From positions 360,001-424,000 of the forward strand of contig JAQGDQ010000182.1 in the NCBI GenBank assembly GCA_030141605.1: a DNA stretch of 64,000 nucleotides, in the 5' to 3' direction. Position numbers and translations under genes: made by a program. Below the pieces are notes generated by a model. It was not told the DNA's origin. It worked only from the letters and a program-made list of their open reading frames with translations, and ran no database searches. The stretch is from Tubiluchus corallicola. Taxonomy: Eukaryota; Priapulida; Priapulimorpha; Priapulimorphida; Tubiluchidae. Below, piece after piece: positions 52,020-64,000 of this stretch. Position 1 is the first letter of the stretch; every line of letters starts with the position of its first letter.

Positions 52020-52260
52020 GTGTTGTCATCATTGTCATCATCATCTTCATCATCATCGTCATCATAATTATGATAACATGTGGTGGTCTGGTGTGGTGTG
52101 TAAAGGGTGTGGTTAGTGTGCTGTGGATGGTGAGGTTTGGAGGGTGTGGCATGGTGTGGACGGTGTGAAGTAATGTGGGTGGTTAGGTGTAGTATGGTAT
52201 GAGTGGTGTAGTATGGGTGGTGCGATGTGGATGGTATGGTTCAATGGATGTGGTGCGATT
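52020..52260. repeat. low-complexity: (CAT)n then GTGGTGTG-rich tract
   Basis: An imperfect CAT/CATCAT microsatellite at about 52020-52070 is followed by some 180 bp of purine/GT-rich sequence built from GTGGTGTG- and GGTGTGG-like units. It creates a long but meaningless open frame (His-rich). Confidence 0.85.
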
Positions 52261-54254
52261 TGTAATAATTGGTTTATGTGCAATATGCTTTGCAGAGTTT
52301 ATGTCGTGTTGACAAAAGGTATAACAGTAGAACACATTAATGTAGAAGTTTCAACAGGAATATAGGTAAAAAGATGCCTGCATATAACGTTTTGTAATAG
52401 CCAACCAGTAGAACAGAATAATATAGCAAAACTAGAGCAAACCATTTAATATTATGCTGAGCCCACTTTAGAATAGGTAACAGATAGATAGAAGCCATGT
52501 CTACCACAGTAATAATGGTTTTTACAGGTTATTAATCTAATTGCAAATTGAATGTATGTTTTATGATTTTCAGTAATTCACAACTACAGTTTGGCCTGTA
52601 TTAATTTCATTGTCTTTCCATATGCTGTAACCAAGTTTGGTCCTTGATGAGTTTTACATATCTGTATGTTATAACTAACATGTCATTCTTCCTTTCATTT
52701 TTATCAGTAACAATGAGATTACATATACACATTACTACTATCACAAATTTTGCTAGCAGTAAATTGCTAAGTCCCTGACTGCCTGCTTAGTACTGGAAGG
52801 TATAATAGCAAAGCTCATGCATTAGTTAGTACTATGAGATGGCATGGCAATATTTTTATTATTTTATTGCCAAGAATAATACAAACAAGAACATCTATCA
52901 TTACTAAATTAAAAACAGTATTTAGCTTTCAGTTGTATATAGCTGAGGAGGGAGCAGTGGAGCATCACTCCAGTTGATAAAAAGTTTTCCATATCTAAAA
53001 AACACACATATGTATATTCACGCTATTTGATAGAATCCACTGACAAATTCTTACCAATACACCAATGCTGGAGTTATCCTGAAATGCAGCTAGAAAATGG
53101 AGGCTATGATTACCAAAAGAATATAATTCAACAATAGTCACACCAGAAACTTGTGATTTTTTGTGAGGCATCTGCGAAATGTGTTGGATGATCCTGAATT
53201 TGACCCTGATCTTTTTGAGTCACCCTGACATACTCCTCAAGCTTTTTATGTGACGTCACTGCTCCCAGTGCGTAGTTAGTCTGGTTCATCCAGTGTCTGT
53301 TACATGTCAGTACTCTCACGTTTTCAATAAATCTCTCTCCTTTAAAAACCTCCTACGTCTTTTGCTGTGCATATAAGAAAGATAACAGGTTTAGATCCCC
53401 AAGAGTGTCTAATACTTCAGTCGAATAAATTGTTCTGTACTGTTACTCGTGGTTTTTGTAATGCAAGAAGTAGGTTACAATATGTATGCAAAATGTGAAA
53501 CCCTTCCCTAAAACTCTTTTGGCAAATTGTTTTGCAAGACTTATTCTGAGCTGCTAGTACACGTTCTTCGTTTTGTAAGCGCGAGAATTCCCGTGAAGTG
53601 CATACATGCGACACTTTTGGCATACGAAGTAGATAAGCTAATTGCCCGTGGCAGATCGTTCACATGTCAATAACCTTATACTTGAGAAAACGTCAGCGAT
53701 CAGACCAACCATGTACGACGAGACGAAGCTGCATTGTGCAACATGAACTTCGGAATCGGACATAAAAATAGTAGGAAGTTCTGCGTTTTGTGAAATTTGT
53801 GTGTGTGTCACTTTCAGCATTTTTATGGTAAGCTAAACAATTTCTTTATCCGTCTGTTTGCGGTTTTGAAATACATTATCTACTTTTAAAAACTCATAGC
53901 AACGAATGAGGAATGTTACTTTTAAATGCCGTTCATTCATAACAAATGCGCAATGACTCACGTATGACTAATCAGAGCCTTTATTAAAGCCTAAAGGCTT
54001 TAGCCTAATCATTAATAACGATTTCATCCTACTGCAATAATTCATCATTGTGCAATGCTATAATGCTAATTTTCATTGTGTTACTAGAGAGACTAAAGGT
54101 AGCCAACTTCATAAGATAAGATCTATGTTTAAACTCGATGGCTAGGATGAACAGTACATTGCATTACATTACGACTGCTGCTAGGTAACAAAGTTCGTGC
54201 ACTGAGAACGCTCTTGTCATGCTTAAAATCTTTGCTATATGGCAGTACTGTATG

Positions 54255-54330
54255 CAATATGTATATATATATATATAATATATATATAATATATATATAT
54301 AATATAATATATATATATATATATATATAA
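54255..54330. repeat. (AT)n microsatellite
   Basis: About 75 bp of nearly pure TA dinucleotides, interrupted only by a few AAT steps, immediately left of a long perfect inverted repeat. Confidence 0.95.
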
Positions 54331-54380
54331 ACTGACTTCACATATACATATAGCATATGTATAATATATATATGTGAAGT

Positions 54381-54587
54381 ACCAACAACTTAGCAAAAGT
54401 ATATTATTGTCACCACATTTTGCAATGTACATTTCACCAACATATTTCCATATACGTTCACATAAACAATACAATTCTCAACAACAAAACTGACTTCACA
54501 TATACGTATAGCATATGTATAAATATGTTGGTGAAATGTACATTGCAAAATGTGGTGACAATAATATACTTTTGCTAAGTTGTTGGT
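54381..54587. repeat. perfect 67-bp inverted repeat with 73-bp loop
   Basis: Arm 54381-54447 is the exact complement of 54521-54587. The loop carries a second copy of a motif found left of the first arm (AAACTGACTTCACATATAC at 54329 and again at 54488). The structure could extrude a cruciform or represent a palindromic element. Confidence 0.95.
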
Positions 54588-55786
54588 AAACTGATGAGAT
54601 AACAGATTGGACTATAAGACTGTACTAGAATATTCCTGTATGCCTAAAACTAGAAAACTTATGATGTGTCCAAATGTGCATTGCTCTGCATTTGTACATT
54701 CTTGAGGGTATAGCACTGAAGCAATATCTAGCTTGTATAATATTTTTGTGCAGAAATGTGGGAATTTGAAATAGTTTCAGACATAAACAAAAGTAAATGT
54801 TTCAGATAAAAAAATTTCTCACTGCTTTAAGGAGGCTTATATGCATCACCCGTCAATCGAACACACTTAGCTCAAACTCTTTGCGACTCAAATGTTAGTT
54901 CGAGTAATCCAAAATGTAAGATGGTTTTTTAAATAAATAAAAAAATAAATAAAATAAAATATTTTGTAGCACGTCTGACATACACAAATTAACATGTATC
55001 AGCTGACAATGTAGTCAGATGTGATTGCATTCATAAAGCTGTTAAAAAATAATTCAAAATTGTTCAGTTACCAAAAAATTCAAATTGAAGGCAGTGATTA
55101 GGCAATGCTGTGCTAAAATTTTTCTTTTGTCTTTTTACTCATAATTTATTGTTACTGTAATTGTACTGAAACCAACAGTCTAAAACTCATTATTAAAAAT
55201 TAGTTTTCGCATGAAAATTTGTCAGCAAAATGTGTTTACTCTTTCTTTTATAAATAAAAACAAAAATTAATAAAGCCATAAAGCTAAATAGTGAGAAAAC
55301 AAATATAATTGTATCTATTGATAGGCTGCAAAGTCAGTGAGTTGGATGTGTTTTGATGCCCTTGTTCATGATTAACAATTATGCTAGCCACACAAGTTAG
55401 ACTTAAAAGAAACACTTGTTACATCTGAAATTACTTAAAAACAATGGCAAATAAAGTCTACAATTAGCCATTTTTGTTTGAGTAAAACAAATGTTCATTC
55501 AGTTTAGGCATGTAACATTTACGTGGGAATATATTGGGTGGAATGTGGGACTTTTCAATTCGATGTATGCATGCTTGAGAAAAGTATGCTCAACTGTATA
55601 TGTCATGCAGGATAATTTGCCATTTAATCTGTTTTTATTGTTTGCTACTTTATTAAGCTTTTTGATTTGTGTTGGTTTCTGTTTGTTTTGCAAAATATTT
55701 AGGGTGCTTCGGGTGCCAAGGTAGCATGTAAGAAATGGCATGACGTCTTCTTTACACTAGTATAAGGCATGATATGATTGGCTAAC

Positions 55787-58700
55787 ATGTCCGAAGTTGT
55801 CACAGCCAACCATAACCGCAGCTCTTGGCAGAATTCTCAGAAAGCCAAGCTTGGAAGATGTGGTACTGCTGATGCTAAGCCTTGCACTCAAAGTAATGAT
55901 AACAATGGTAGGTGTTATGTGCAATTTATAGAGAAAATATTGCAGAATGCAGTTTGTTTTTCAAAATACAATTTACATCATAGTTTATTTTATGCACTAC
56001 TACTTTAAACATTTGTTTTTCAGTTGCCTGCATCGTGACATTTCATGATTTGATATTGTACTGGTTCACTATTATTTCTATAATTGTAGAAAATTTTCTA
56101 AACATATAACAAAATAATTATTGCATAATACAATCTTTCTTAAAGTCAGACTAAGCCCTTACTATAATAAAAGCTTTTTAAACTTGAAATCCTGCTGATG
56201 TAGTCTTACAGTCTGATGTAGGGATGTTAAACAATACAAATTTGGTGCTGCGATAACAATATTATACCATGCTTTTTTCCAACAATACGATAATGATAAG
56301 CTATTGTCTAGACAATATAATACCATGTGATAAATTATTTCAAACGATAAAAATGATACTGTAGTTAGACAATTTATGCAATAACGGAAAAGTATCATTA
56401 ATAATTAAAATTATTAAGTGCTTTAGTGCATTCAGTGCTGTGTACTTGAATGCTAGTTATGAAACACAAGTTTGTTTGTTTGTAAATAAGTAAGCTGCGA
56501 CACATAAACATATTATTGCCATAAAAACATTTATCTATGTGAGCTGCATATGACCGGGAAAGTGACACTAAAATATGGTACAGTGTATTTAATATACTCG
56601 CATCATTATCAAAGTGTATAAATGGGTCACTATACTTTGCCAATATGTTTCAGACTGAAGATAACTGTTATTGCCAGGTGAAATGGTTCTGACAAGCTTA
56701 TAATTTTAAATAATTCTTTTTATCCACTTCTTTGCATAATTGCTGTAAATAAATAGAGAAGTGACACGATTTTATAAGCAGTGATACATGCCAAATTCGA
56801 CACGATAACAATGTTCCCAGAATATTATTCGATATGATAATGGTAAAAACAAATTTTGCATATCGATAATCATATTCGTTAACATCCCTTGTCTGATGCG
56901 TATACATCCTGTCACTAAGATAAATAGCTGGCCATAATGGTAGATGAAATGGTGCAAAAATAGTTGTGCTAGTGGTCACATATCCATTTACTGATCAGGC
57001 TCAATTATCCTTAATTAAAGTGACCGCATTGTGACTGCTCAGTAGTGTACTCGCTCGCTCCAAGGCAACTATTATGATGACATTTCTTGCAAATAACAAT
57101 TAGTTTGTTCTTTCCACTTGCTAACCCACATGTTGAGAGCCTCCATTGACTGTTGATGACTTTATGCCACAATATCATAAAATTTTAAGATTAAATCGAG
57201 TGTGTAGAGCCACATCGTGTTCTGCTGTCAATTTTTTAAATTATATGACTGTGTGCTCTATTTTACATGAAAATGTCAGGATGTTGGATGCAAAAAGCAA
57301 GAAATATATTTATCAGTGCTGCCTTATCAAAGAAACAGTTAGATATTTGCCACACTTTAAGTATGCTATTTTTATATCTCATTGCGTATATTAGCATATT
57401 GCAGTTACGTAGTTTTCAGAATATCACATAATGTCAGTGAGCTAAAAAAACATTAGTGGTTAAACTGTTTTGAAACACTGAGATTGGCAGCACATGTGAA
57501 ACAACAGGTGCTCATGTTTAAATGCTGAAATTCCATTTATTGATGGCTTCGCAGAGTAATCTGCAACACAGCATTAAAACATTTCATTTTTTTAAATTTT
57601 GACTCAAAGCTACATACTCGATGCCTAAGGTCATGTTGAAGCCTCATCTATGTAAGCTAAAGTTTCTATGGATAAAACAGAATTAGTAAAGACTATTTAG
57701 AGAGGCCCCCATTTTATGGGCACGTATGTTATCCTCTGTATACAAAACCAGTAACTAAGCTTTCAGCATCACTATTTACTATTTTCACTTACCCCATGCT
57801 GACACTCTATGCTTATGGTAGATCAAAATATTTAAAACTGAGTCTTACAGCTAATCTTTTCTTTTAACAACTATCATTTTATTATATGTGAAATAGGTTT
57901 AGTTTGCTGGTTAGATTTTTGCTCATTATTACTGAGCACAAGTTCTAACAGGCTAAAATTAGCATCATTGTTTTTGCAACCTTTATATAGTTTGTGAGGA
58001 TAAATATGACCTCATATCTGATTATCCTGAATAAGCAATCAAAAAAACCATTTGTACCATTGAATGTAGAATTATGTGGGCTACACATGTGCCTCCTTTT
58101 TTCTACACTTAATTGGCTGTGCTGTTAAGATTGTGACGCAAGCGATGATACACAGACTATGTTTGTGCCCCTCCTGCATCGAGGACTAAGCTCTGCTTAT
58201 AGGAATTAACATTTAAAGAGGATCTTGTGGTTGATCTTCTTTCTACACTATTTTATGCAGATTCACCTGATGACTGCAAAGCACTGGACAACGTTACCGG
58301 CACCCGAGTCAACAAAATACGTAGCATGTTCCAAAACATGACGCCAGCTCCGCCTGGTGGCGGTGAGATGCACGCGCCTGTTAGCAATCATCCGTATCAT
58401 CATCCTCATCATATGAATCATCACTCACGAGGTGACCACCTGTTTCATGCACCACCTGCTGAGGAGAAAAGAAACGGGGAAAATAACTGGGATAAGGAAA
58501 AGTATGTAATAAAGTATATTTGTATCTTTTGTTTTTTTAGCATGATGGTTTTTACTACAGGCATCAAATACTAATAATTTCAACATTATTGCCTCTGCTC
58601 TTACTGAATTTACTTAAAGAAAGACCAAGGCTGCTCTATACATTCTATACATTTATCACTATTACAATACTACCACCTTTCTGTTCCTTATGCCCTATTC

Positions 58701-61700
58701 AATACGGCCTATTATTATTGATATGTTCCAAACCAAACAGGTTTCTGCTTAATTATACATGACTAGCTCCTGTCTTTAAAAGCAGTGTTATTGAATGTCT
58801 AATGATGGTATAAACTCACAATTAATTAAATTCACCTTTTCAACTTTTTTGTATTTTCTTGGTATCAAAATTTAATTAATTGTGGGTTTGCACCATCGTT
58901 AATAGTAATGCTGATACTAAGATTATAATAATTAGACTTTGTCTTGTTTTTAAGCTTCTGGAACTAAATGTATTTTTGAATTTTGAAGCCATATTTGTGC
59001 AGGGTATAACCAGTTTTCCTGGGCAGGGTGACTTATTGTTGGTACCCTTCATAACAATTACAATAATACAGATGATCTCTTACACTGTCATCTTTTATTA
59101 TAACTAACTTATGTTTGCATAATGCTAATTTCTAAAAAAGTGGGTTTTAAATTCTTTTATTTGATTATTCTTTGAATTAAACGTGTTGTAATTCTAGAAC
59201 AACTACGCACAATCCCGATGTTAAATTGTTGGAATCTCTCAACCATGTCAGCCGCTTCAAGTCGACTAGGGCGATGTTCGAGAAGTTGGAGCAGCAGAGC
59301 CGGGCCAACACAAACTATCGCTCGAGTCCGCCAATCAAACGACATTTTGTAATTCCTAAGCCACAGAGATCACCGCGCTCTTCTCGTTCGTCATCGCCCA
59401 CCAGCGATCGTGATTTTGTGAGTCCAGAGCGCACGATACAGCGAGTTGATAATGATATTACAAATGGCAAACCAGAGCTGTTAAACTCAACTAAAAGCTC
59501 AGTCGACAATTCTTCCACAGATGCTGACATAAAAAGGTACATTTAATATCAGTATATAAGTTAAAGTGAGTTTTTTGTATGTCTCAGAAAAGTCCTTGCA
59601 GAATGGAGAACATAGCCAGCTAAGTTTGCTAAATAGGTAGCCTAGGAACCTCGACAATGGTTTTATCATATGATTACTAATAATTGCAAAATTGTTAATA
59701 GAATTTGATCAGTTTTGTAACACTCAGAAATGTTATGGTGCATAGTTATGAGTTGTGTATGCTTCTGTGTCAGCACTGTGGCAGGCAACTGTTTATCATG
59801 GCTGATGGTATGTTCCAAATTCCAAAAATAATATAATCTTTCGACATTGAATGAGTATATTGACATACATCATCTTCCTTTTTAGAAACAAGCTGAAGCC
59901 TAAAAACAACAAGCCTGTTGCAATACCAAAATCTCACAATGCTGTTAGTTCAAAGGTTGACGATAACAAGTCGAAGCCTGCCCTTAATCTGCCTTACAGT
60001 GAGGTGAAAGGCGGCAGAATTACTGGCCAAACGCCGAGAAATGCTACACCGTACAAACCTTTGAAGTCAAGGGGTATGTCTTAAAAACTATGTTTTACTG
60101 TTCAATAACATTATTACGATAAATAGTGTTTAGGTGACGTGACGCTCACAAATTCGGATTGAAAGGCGGCAGAATTACTGGCCAAACGCCGAGAAATGCT
60201 ACACCGTACAAACCTTTGAACTCAAGGGGTATGTCTTAAAAACTATGTTTTACTGTTCAATAACATTATTACGATAAATAGTGTTTAGGTGACGTGATTA
60301 GCTGAGTGGTCACAGTTTGTTGTGCTCGGTATCTGAGCTTAAGAACAGTAGGCTTGGTAAGTGAATGGAATAGGTGACCCACAGGAAATTGTTTCTGGAT
60401 GGTTTCATTTATTATCACGCTGGTAGCCAGTTAATTGTTTTGCTGCTCAAGGGAAGATTCGGGAAGATGCACCCAAACACACTTTATTGTTTCATCTTAG
60501 AGAGTCATCTTTGATAATAGTCAGCTTTCTTAAAATAAAAATGATAGCCAACACCCTCATGAACAAAGACCTAGCTTTTATTCAGACACAATGTCACACC
60601 TACAATCGACCTAAATAAAAGTACAGTGTGAAAAATAATCATACAAAAATTAACAATATGACAAACAATCAAACAAGACAAATACTAAATACTAAACGTT
60701 TGTGCAAACGTTTCTCTTATTACCACCCACAGGCATTGGTCAGAATGAATCTGTGGGAGTAACATGACTTTATTTTTTCTGTTATTTGGCTTTGTATCAC
60801 ACTATATGTAAGTTTACAAGCTTTTCCTTGAATGGCTACTATATAATCATTCAAGACCAAGAGTATCACCAAGTAACTTATCAACATTATTTATGAAAGT
60901 GCAGAAGTATTTTGTTTTTTTTTAGCTAAAACGAGTTGAAAACACCTTATGATCTGCGAGTGCCTATTAGCTTCAGTTCAGATGTTTATGATGTCCATTG
61001 AAAAAGTTTTATTAGTGTCAGACTCTTTTTAAATGAATTTTGTCACTGCCCAAGTGCAGCAGCCAATTATTGACTGCTTTATGATAATTACCATTTGATG
61101 CCTGTGGTAGGGCTGATAGAGGTGATTTTCAAGATGAAATTATGGGGTTCAATGAAAATTAGGGAAACTGAACAATAACAGGGAAAAACGGAAAATAATT
61201 ACAAGTGAAAGCATGTTAGCAATTTAATCAAATGGATGTATTTTTTAAATATCACTAATGTGATTATGAAATGTTTCAGCATTATAAATATTAATATCGG
61301 TCCATTTTTAATTGCAGATAATGGTTGGTGGCAGCGTGGGAGTAAGCTAGATGATACCAATATTAAACCATCATCGAGAAAAGTGTGTGCCGACGATGAT
61401 TTGAGTAAAGACATAGATAATGAAAAAGATGTCAAGAAGCGGCCGTCATCCATAGACATTAATAAAAAATTTACTGGGCCAACCAAACGAGCAGCCAAGC
61501 TAGATAGTGTAGACAGTAAACAAGAGGTATATAGCGAAATTTCTTGATTATTTGTAGTATAAACTACTAAAGAATTATGTTCTCCGAGATACCCTTTTGT
61601 ACAAAAGGCATTGCAGTATGTACTGTAAATTACGGGTCAGTTTTGGACATTCCAGTTCAATTGTACCTGTGAATTTGGGTTCAACTGCACAAATTCGGAT

Positions 61701-63489
61701 TGAAAACTAATATTTTTCGAATTTGGTTCGAACGTGAATTATGAATTCGAATAATTCAACGCCCCAATTGCTTCAATTTATTTGTTCTTAAAACGTTTGA
61801 AATATCATGCAGTCAGAATAATTTGGTTATGGTTTTCCCATATTATTATTTAACACGTTTTTACTTGTTTTAGCACATGCATAACAACAACTAATCTCAA
61901 ATATCACTTAAAAACAGTAAGTAAAAGTAGATTCGCTAGGCTGCTAAGTACGCAAAACTTTTTTTACTCTTTTCCTTAATTTTAGCTACACCAATCTATC
62001 ATTATAGTCTTAGTAGTGAATTAGTGCTATATGCACTGTCTTCGTTGGCTCAGAATTAATTTGAGGTTTTTTGTGCACATTATTATTTTTATTGCTGGTT
62101 CGAAACTAATTGTCTTTAGTATGCATTCGAAATTCAAATTTAAAAATTTGATATGATTCCAATTCAAAAGCCAAAAATTCGAATCGATTCAAATTCCATA
62201 TCAGGTAGTGTTTATTCACCCCGACTTAAAATTCTGTTGTAAAAAATGAATGTCTTTATATTAGTTTTCACCTCCTTTTGTAGTTTTTAAAGGATGTTAG
62301 CTTTAGTTGCATAAAGGACAAGTGAATCGCAGCAGTACAGCGGCATGTCGTATTACGGGCTTATGATCAAAATGAAGATGATGACCAAATGTTGACTGTG
62401 TTTATTAACAGTGTTTATATCTCCATTCAAGTACTTCTTTCTTATTGAATTTTTCTAGGATTTTTTTCAGGTAAAAAAATTGTGTTTAGTCTGTGAACTG
62501 AAAACTGACGTATTTTCCCTCAAATTATGCGTTTGCATGCTTGCTAAGCTTTACACTGATACTAATCTGACCTGGTCAGGCAAGTGACATAAAATAAGGG
62601 ATAGTATAAGAAAAGTGTGTTTATATAATCCACTGTTGATGTGATGCAAAAACTTTCAAAATTTATAATTATTTGAGAGGTAAAAGTAAAGTTTTTAGAT
62701 AACCCAGGAAACTAAAATAAGAAAAATGTTTTTGCTTGCCTATACCTCTAAGTCAGTGGCTCCCAAACTTTCTCGGACCGTTACCCAAATCGAGAAACCC
62801 GGTCGTGTCCATTACCCCCCACCTAGTACTACTTCTCCAACTCAAAAAGTAAACACACGTATATGCCACAAGCAAGCAAAATTATTTATGTTTGCTCGTA
62901 ACATAAATAAATTTCCAGGTGTTGTTGTTGTATTGTTGCCAACAATTACTGCCGGAGGCAGTCTCTTCAAGAAGAAAACTACGTAAAATGCATTCCGAGC
63001 GAAGTTTTAAAAATTTTCAGAGGGGTGCCCGTTACCCCCCCCCCCCAAAAAAACCATATTACCCCTAGGGGGTAATTTACCCCTACTTTGGGAACCACTG
63101 CTCTAAGTTTTTACATTCTAAGGCCCCAGTTCAATTGCTGTGTATGTTAAAGAATTGTCCAAAGACCACTCAATGTGAAATCTTTGGTGCATCTTTTAAT
63201 ACGTACATATCATGCTAAGCACTGTTTGTGGCTTTTACATCAGTTTCGCTGTCAAATTGAACAACTGTTTTTTCTAGAGCTAAACAGTGCAAAACGGAAT
63301 TCAAAATTTTTCCATTTCTATTGCCCCTTTGCAAAAATCGTAATGGACTATCTTTATTTGAATGTATATTATATTTTAGATTTCAGATGAGCAGCAAAAT
63401 AAATCTGATTCCAGTGCCAATGATGAAACTATGCTCAAATCTCGGACCCCAGCACAAACTACAAAGGAAAACACTACTTATTCTCCAAG
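55787..63489 (+). CDS. neurabin/spinophilin-like scaffold, N-terminal part (gene continues past window)
   Basis: Exons 55787-55907, 58261-58501, 59198-59536, 59886-60073, 61318-61526 and 63380-63489 join with GT-AG borders and matching phases (about 402 codons, open at the right). The ATG at 55787 follows an in-frame TGA. Exon 2 has VTGTRVNKIRSMFQNM, then a His/Pro-rich stretch (HPYHHPHHMNHH). Exon 3 has LNHVSRFKSTRAMFEKLEQQ, then Ser/Arg/Pro-rich low-complexity sequence. The order 'VN.IR..F..M' then 'VSRF...R.MFE' mirrors the F-actin-binding N-terminus of neurabin. The PP1-binding, PDZ, coiled-coil and SAM regions would lie to the right. Known role: targets protein phosphatase 1 to actin, junctions and synapses. 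The family call rests on short motifs; another actin scaffold is possible, but the exon structure is solid. Confidence 0.6.
56219..56890. mobile_element. non-autonomous hAT element (672 bp) with 8-bp TSD
   Basis: Starts TAGGGATGTTAA and ends TTAACATCCCTT, flanked by identical GTCTGATG at 56211-56218 and 56891-56898. Interior is rich in ATCGATAATATT-type palindromic pieces. It sits in the first intron of the neurabin-like gene. No transposase. Confidence 0.9.
58803..58898. repeat. 30-bp inverted repeat, small hairpin element
   Basis: Arm 58803-58832 (TGATGGTATAAACTCACAAT...) pairs with 58869-58898 at 26 of 30 positions. It lies in the intron between exons 2 and 3 of the neurabin-like gene. 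Possibly a tiny MITE. Confidence 0.75.
60005..60142 (+). repeat. partial-exon duplication, copy 1 (functional exon)
   Basis: 138 bp covering the last 69 bp of exon 4 of the neurabin-like gene, its donor GTATGT and 69 bp of the following intron. Matches 60160-60297 with a single difference. Confidence 0.97.
60160..60297 (+). repeat. partial-exon duplication, copy 2 (no acceptor)
   Basis: Identical to 60005-60142 except G to C at 60221. It keeps the coding segment and donor but has no 3' splice acceptor directly upstream. Read-through from copy 1 hits TAA six codons on, so this copy is unlikely to be a normal exon. A 17-bp spacer (60143-60159) separates the copies. Confidence 0.95.
61640..62220. 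repeat. degenerate AT-rich repeat with GAATTCGAA motifs
   Basis: Recurrent AATTCGGATTG, GAATTCGAAT, AATTCGAATCGATTC and ATTCGAAATTCAAATT in both orientations, as in subterminal parts of many hAT elements. Ends and target-site duplication are not clear. It lies in the neurabin-like intron after exon 5. Confidence 0.45.
62754..63100. mobile_element. non-autonomous hAT element (347 bp) with perfect 8-bp TSD
   Basis: Starts CAGTGGCTCCCAAACTTT and ends TTTGGGAACCACTG; flanked by CTCTAAGT at 62746-62753 and 63101-63108. It has a C-homopolymer/A run near 63040 and CCCCC/GGGGG pairs near both ends. A classic short hAT relic in the neurabin-like intron before exon 6. Confidence 0.93.
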
Positions 63490-64000
63490 GTTTGTGAAAC
63501 GATGTGTTCTGAAGTACCTTTGGCTAGTATCAGAGTTTTATGTTTGCTGTGTAATGTACCTAGAAATGTCCGTACTGAGTATGAGTTGGTGTTGCTCAGT
63601 TGAAATCATTTCATTAATGCTTTATCTTGCACCACACACGTAATTTGTATAGTATACTACCAAGTGTTATAACTTTTATCACGAAATACAGTTTTGTAGC
63701 CAGGTGCTGTTGTACTGCATTTATTATTACTATTACAAATTAATAGGAACTCCATTTTCATCATCTTTTCCATTTTACATCCACATTTTCCCACTTACAT
63801 GGGTTGAATGGGTTACAGCTCTTCACTACTCTGTTTTATCCTGAAACATTTCCTCATTAATTCCTGTTAACTTTATATTTTCCAGTACCCGGTGGTCTTC
63901 GTCTTGCTACCCCACGCATACATTGGAATCCAGATGGTGCACTTACCTCATGAACTGTTGTTTTGTATTTCAACGATATGCCATTGTTAATCAGCAGACT

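Larger units (their letters stand above)
47886..55786. other. long gene-poor interval
   Basis: Besides the repeats listed separately I see no coding exon, RNA gene or promoter that I can support here. Exons of the unidentified gene that may start at 47766 could be hidden because short exons without a known homologue cannot be read reliably. Confidence 0.4.

Noticed and set aside
51766-52116. 116-codon plus-strand frame with His/Cys-rich end.
   Set aside because: The His/Cys run is translated CAT/TGT microsatellite, not a zinc-binding domain.
56698-56979. 93-codon minus-strand frame.
   Set aside because: Lies largely inside the hAT element at 56219-56890 and is composed of its AT-rich interior; no transposase motif.
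63892-64000. Possible further exon of the neurabin-like gene after TTTTCCAG, phase-compatible and open to the edge.
   Set aside because: The encoded peptide is Cys/Trp/Tyr-rich and unlike the preceding Ser/Lys/Asp-rich protein. The surrounding text (CCCACTTACATGGGTTGAATGGG) looks like a dispersed repeat.

Overview
The window is nuclear DNA of an animal, most likely an AT-rich invertebrate. The genes have GT-AG introns in consistent phase, AATAAA-type poly(A) signals and many remnants of eukaryotic DNA transposons and a LINE. The encoded proteins (WAC, ERp44, SMCHD1, SMNDC1/SPF30 and a neurabin-like protein) are metazoan families. No bacterial-type operon, CRISPR array, rRNA or tRNA gene was seen. 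The sequence alone does not settle the phylum.

Layout. 1-3809: 3' flank of WAC. 3810-14445 (minus): WAC, complete, 12 coding exons. 14446-20708: intergenic, with transposon-like debris and one frameshifted coding-like fragment. 20709-31018 (plus): ERp44, complete, 11 constant coding exons followed by two alternative last exons, one ending RDEL and one ending HDEF. 31019-34084: gene-poor, with a large fold-back repeat. 34085-43885 (minus): SMCHD1, complete in only two coding exons, the second 5.9 kb long; its single intron carries a pogo-type element and a dead LINE. 45659-46393 (minus): SMNDC1 with an uninterrupted coding region. 46394-55786: long gene-poor stretch with repeats and one possible orphan first exon. 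55787 to the right edge (plus): 5' part of a neurabin/spinophilin-like gene that runs off the window.

The genes do not form a pathway; they are housekeeping and regulatory genes side by side. WAC is a nuclear adaptor for histone H2B ubiquitination, ERp44 a thiol-dependent chaperone cycling between Golgi and ER, SMCHD1 a GHKL-ATPase chromatin protein, SMNDC1 a Tudor splicing factor, and neurabin an actin/PP1 scaffold.

The most interesting observation is the ERp44 terminal-exon duplication. Two phase-compatible last exons encode nearly the same tail, differ mostly at synonymous sites, and end in different ER-retrieval tetrapeptides. Second is a near-perfect 138-bp partial-exon duplication in the neurabin-like gene, joined through 18 bp that also occur 1.5 kb downstream, which looks like replication template switching.
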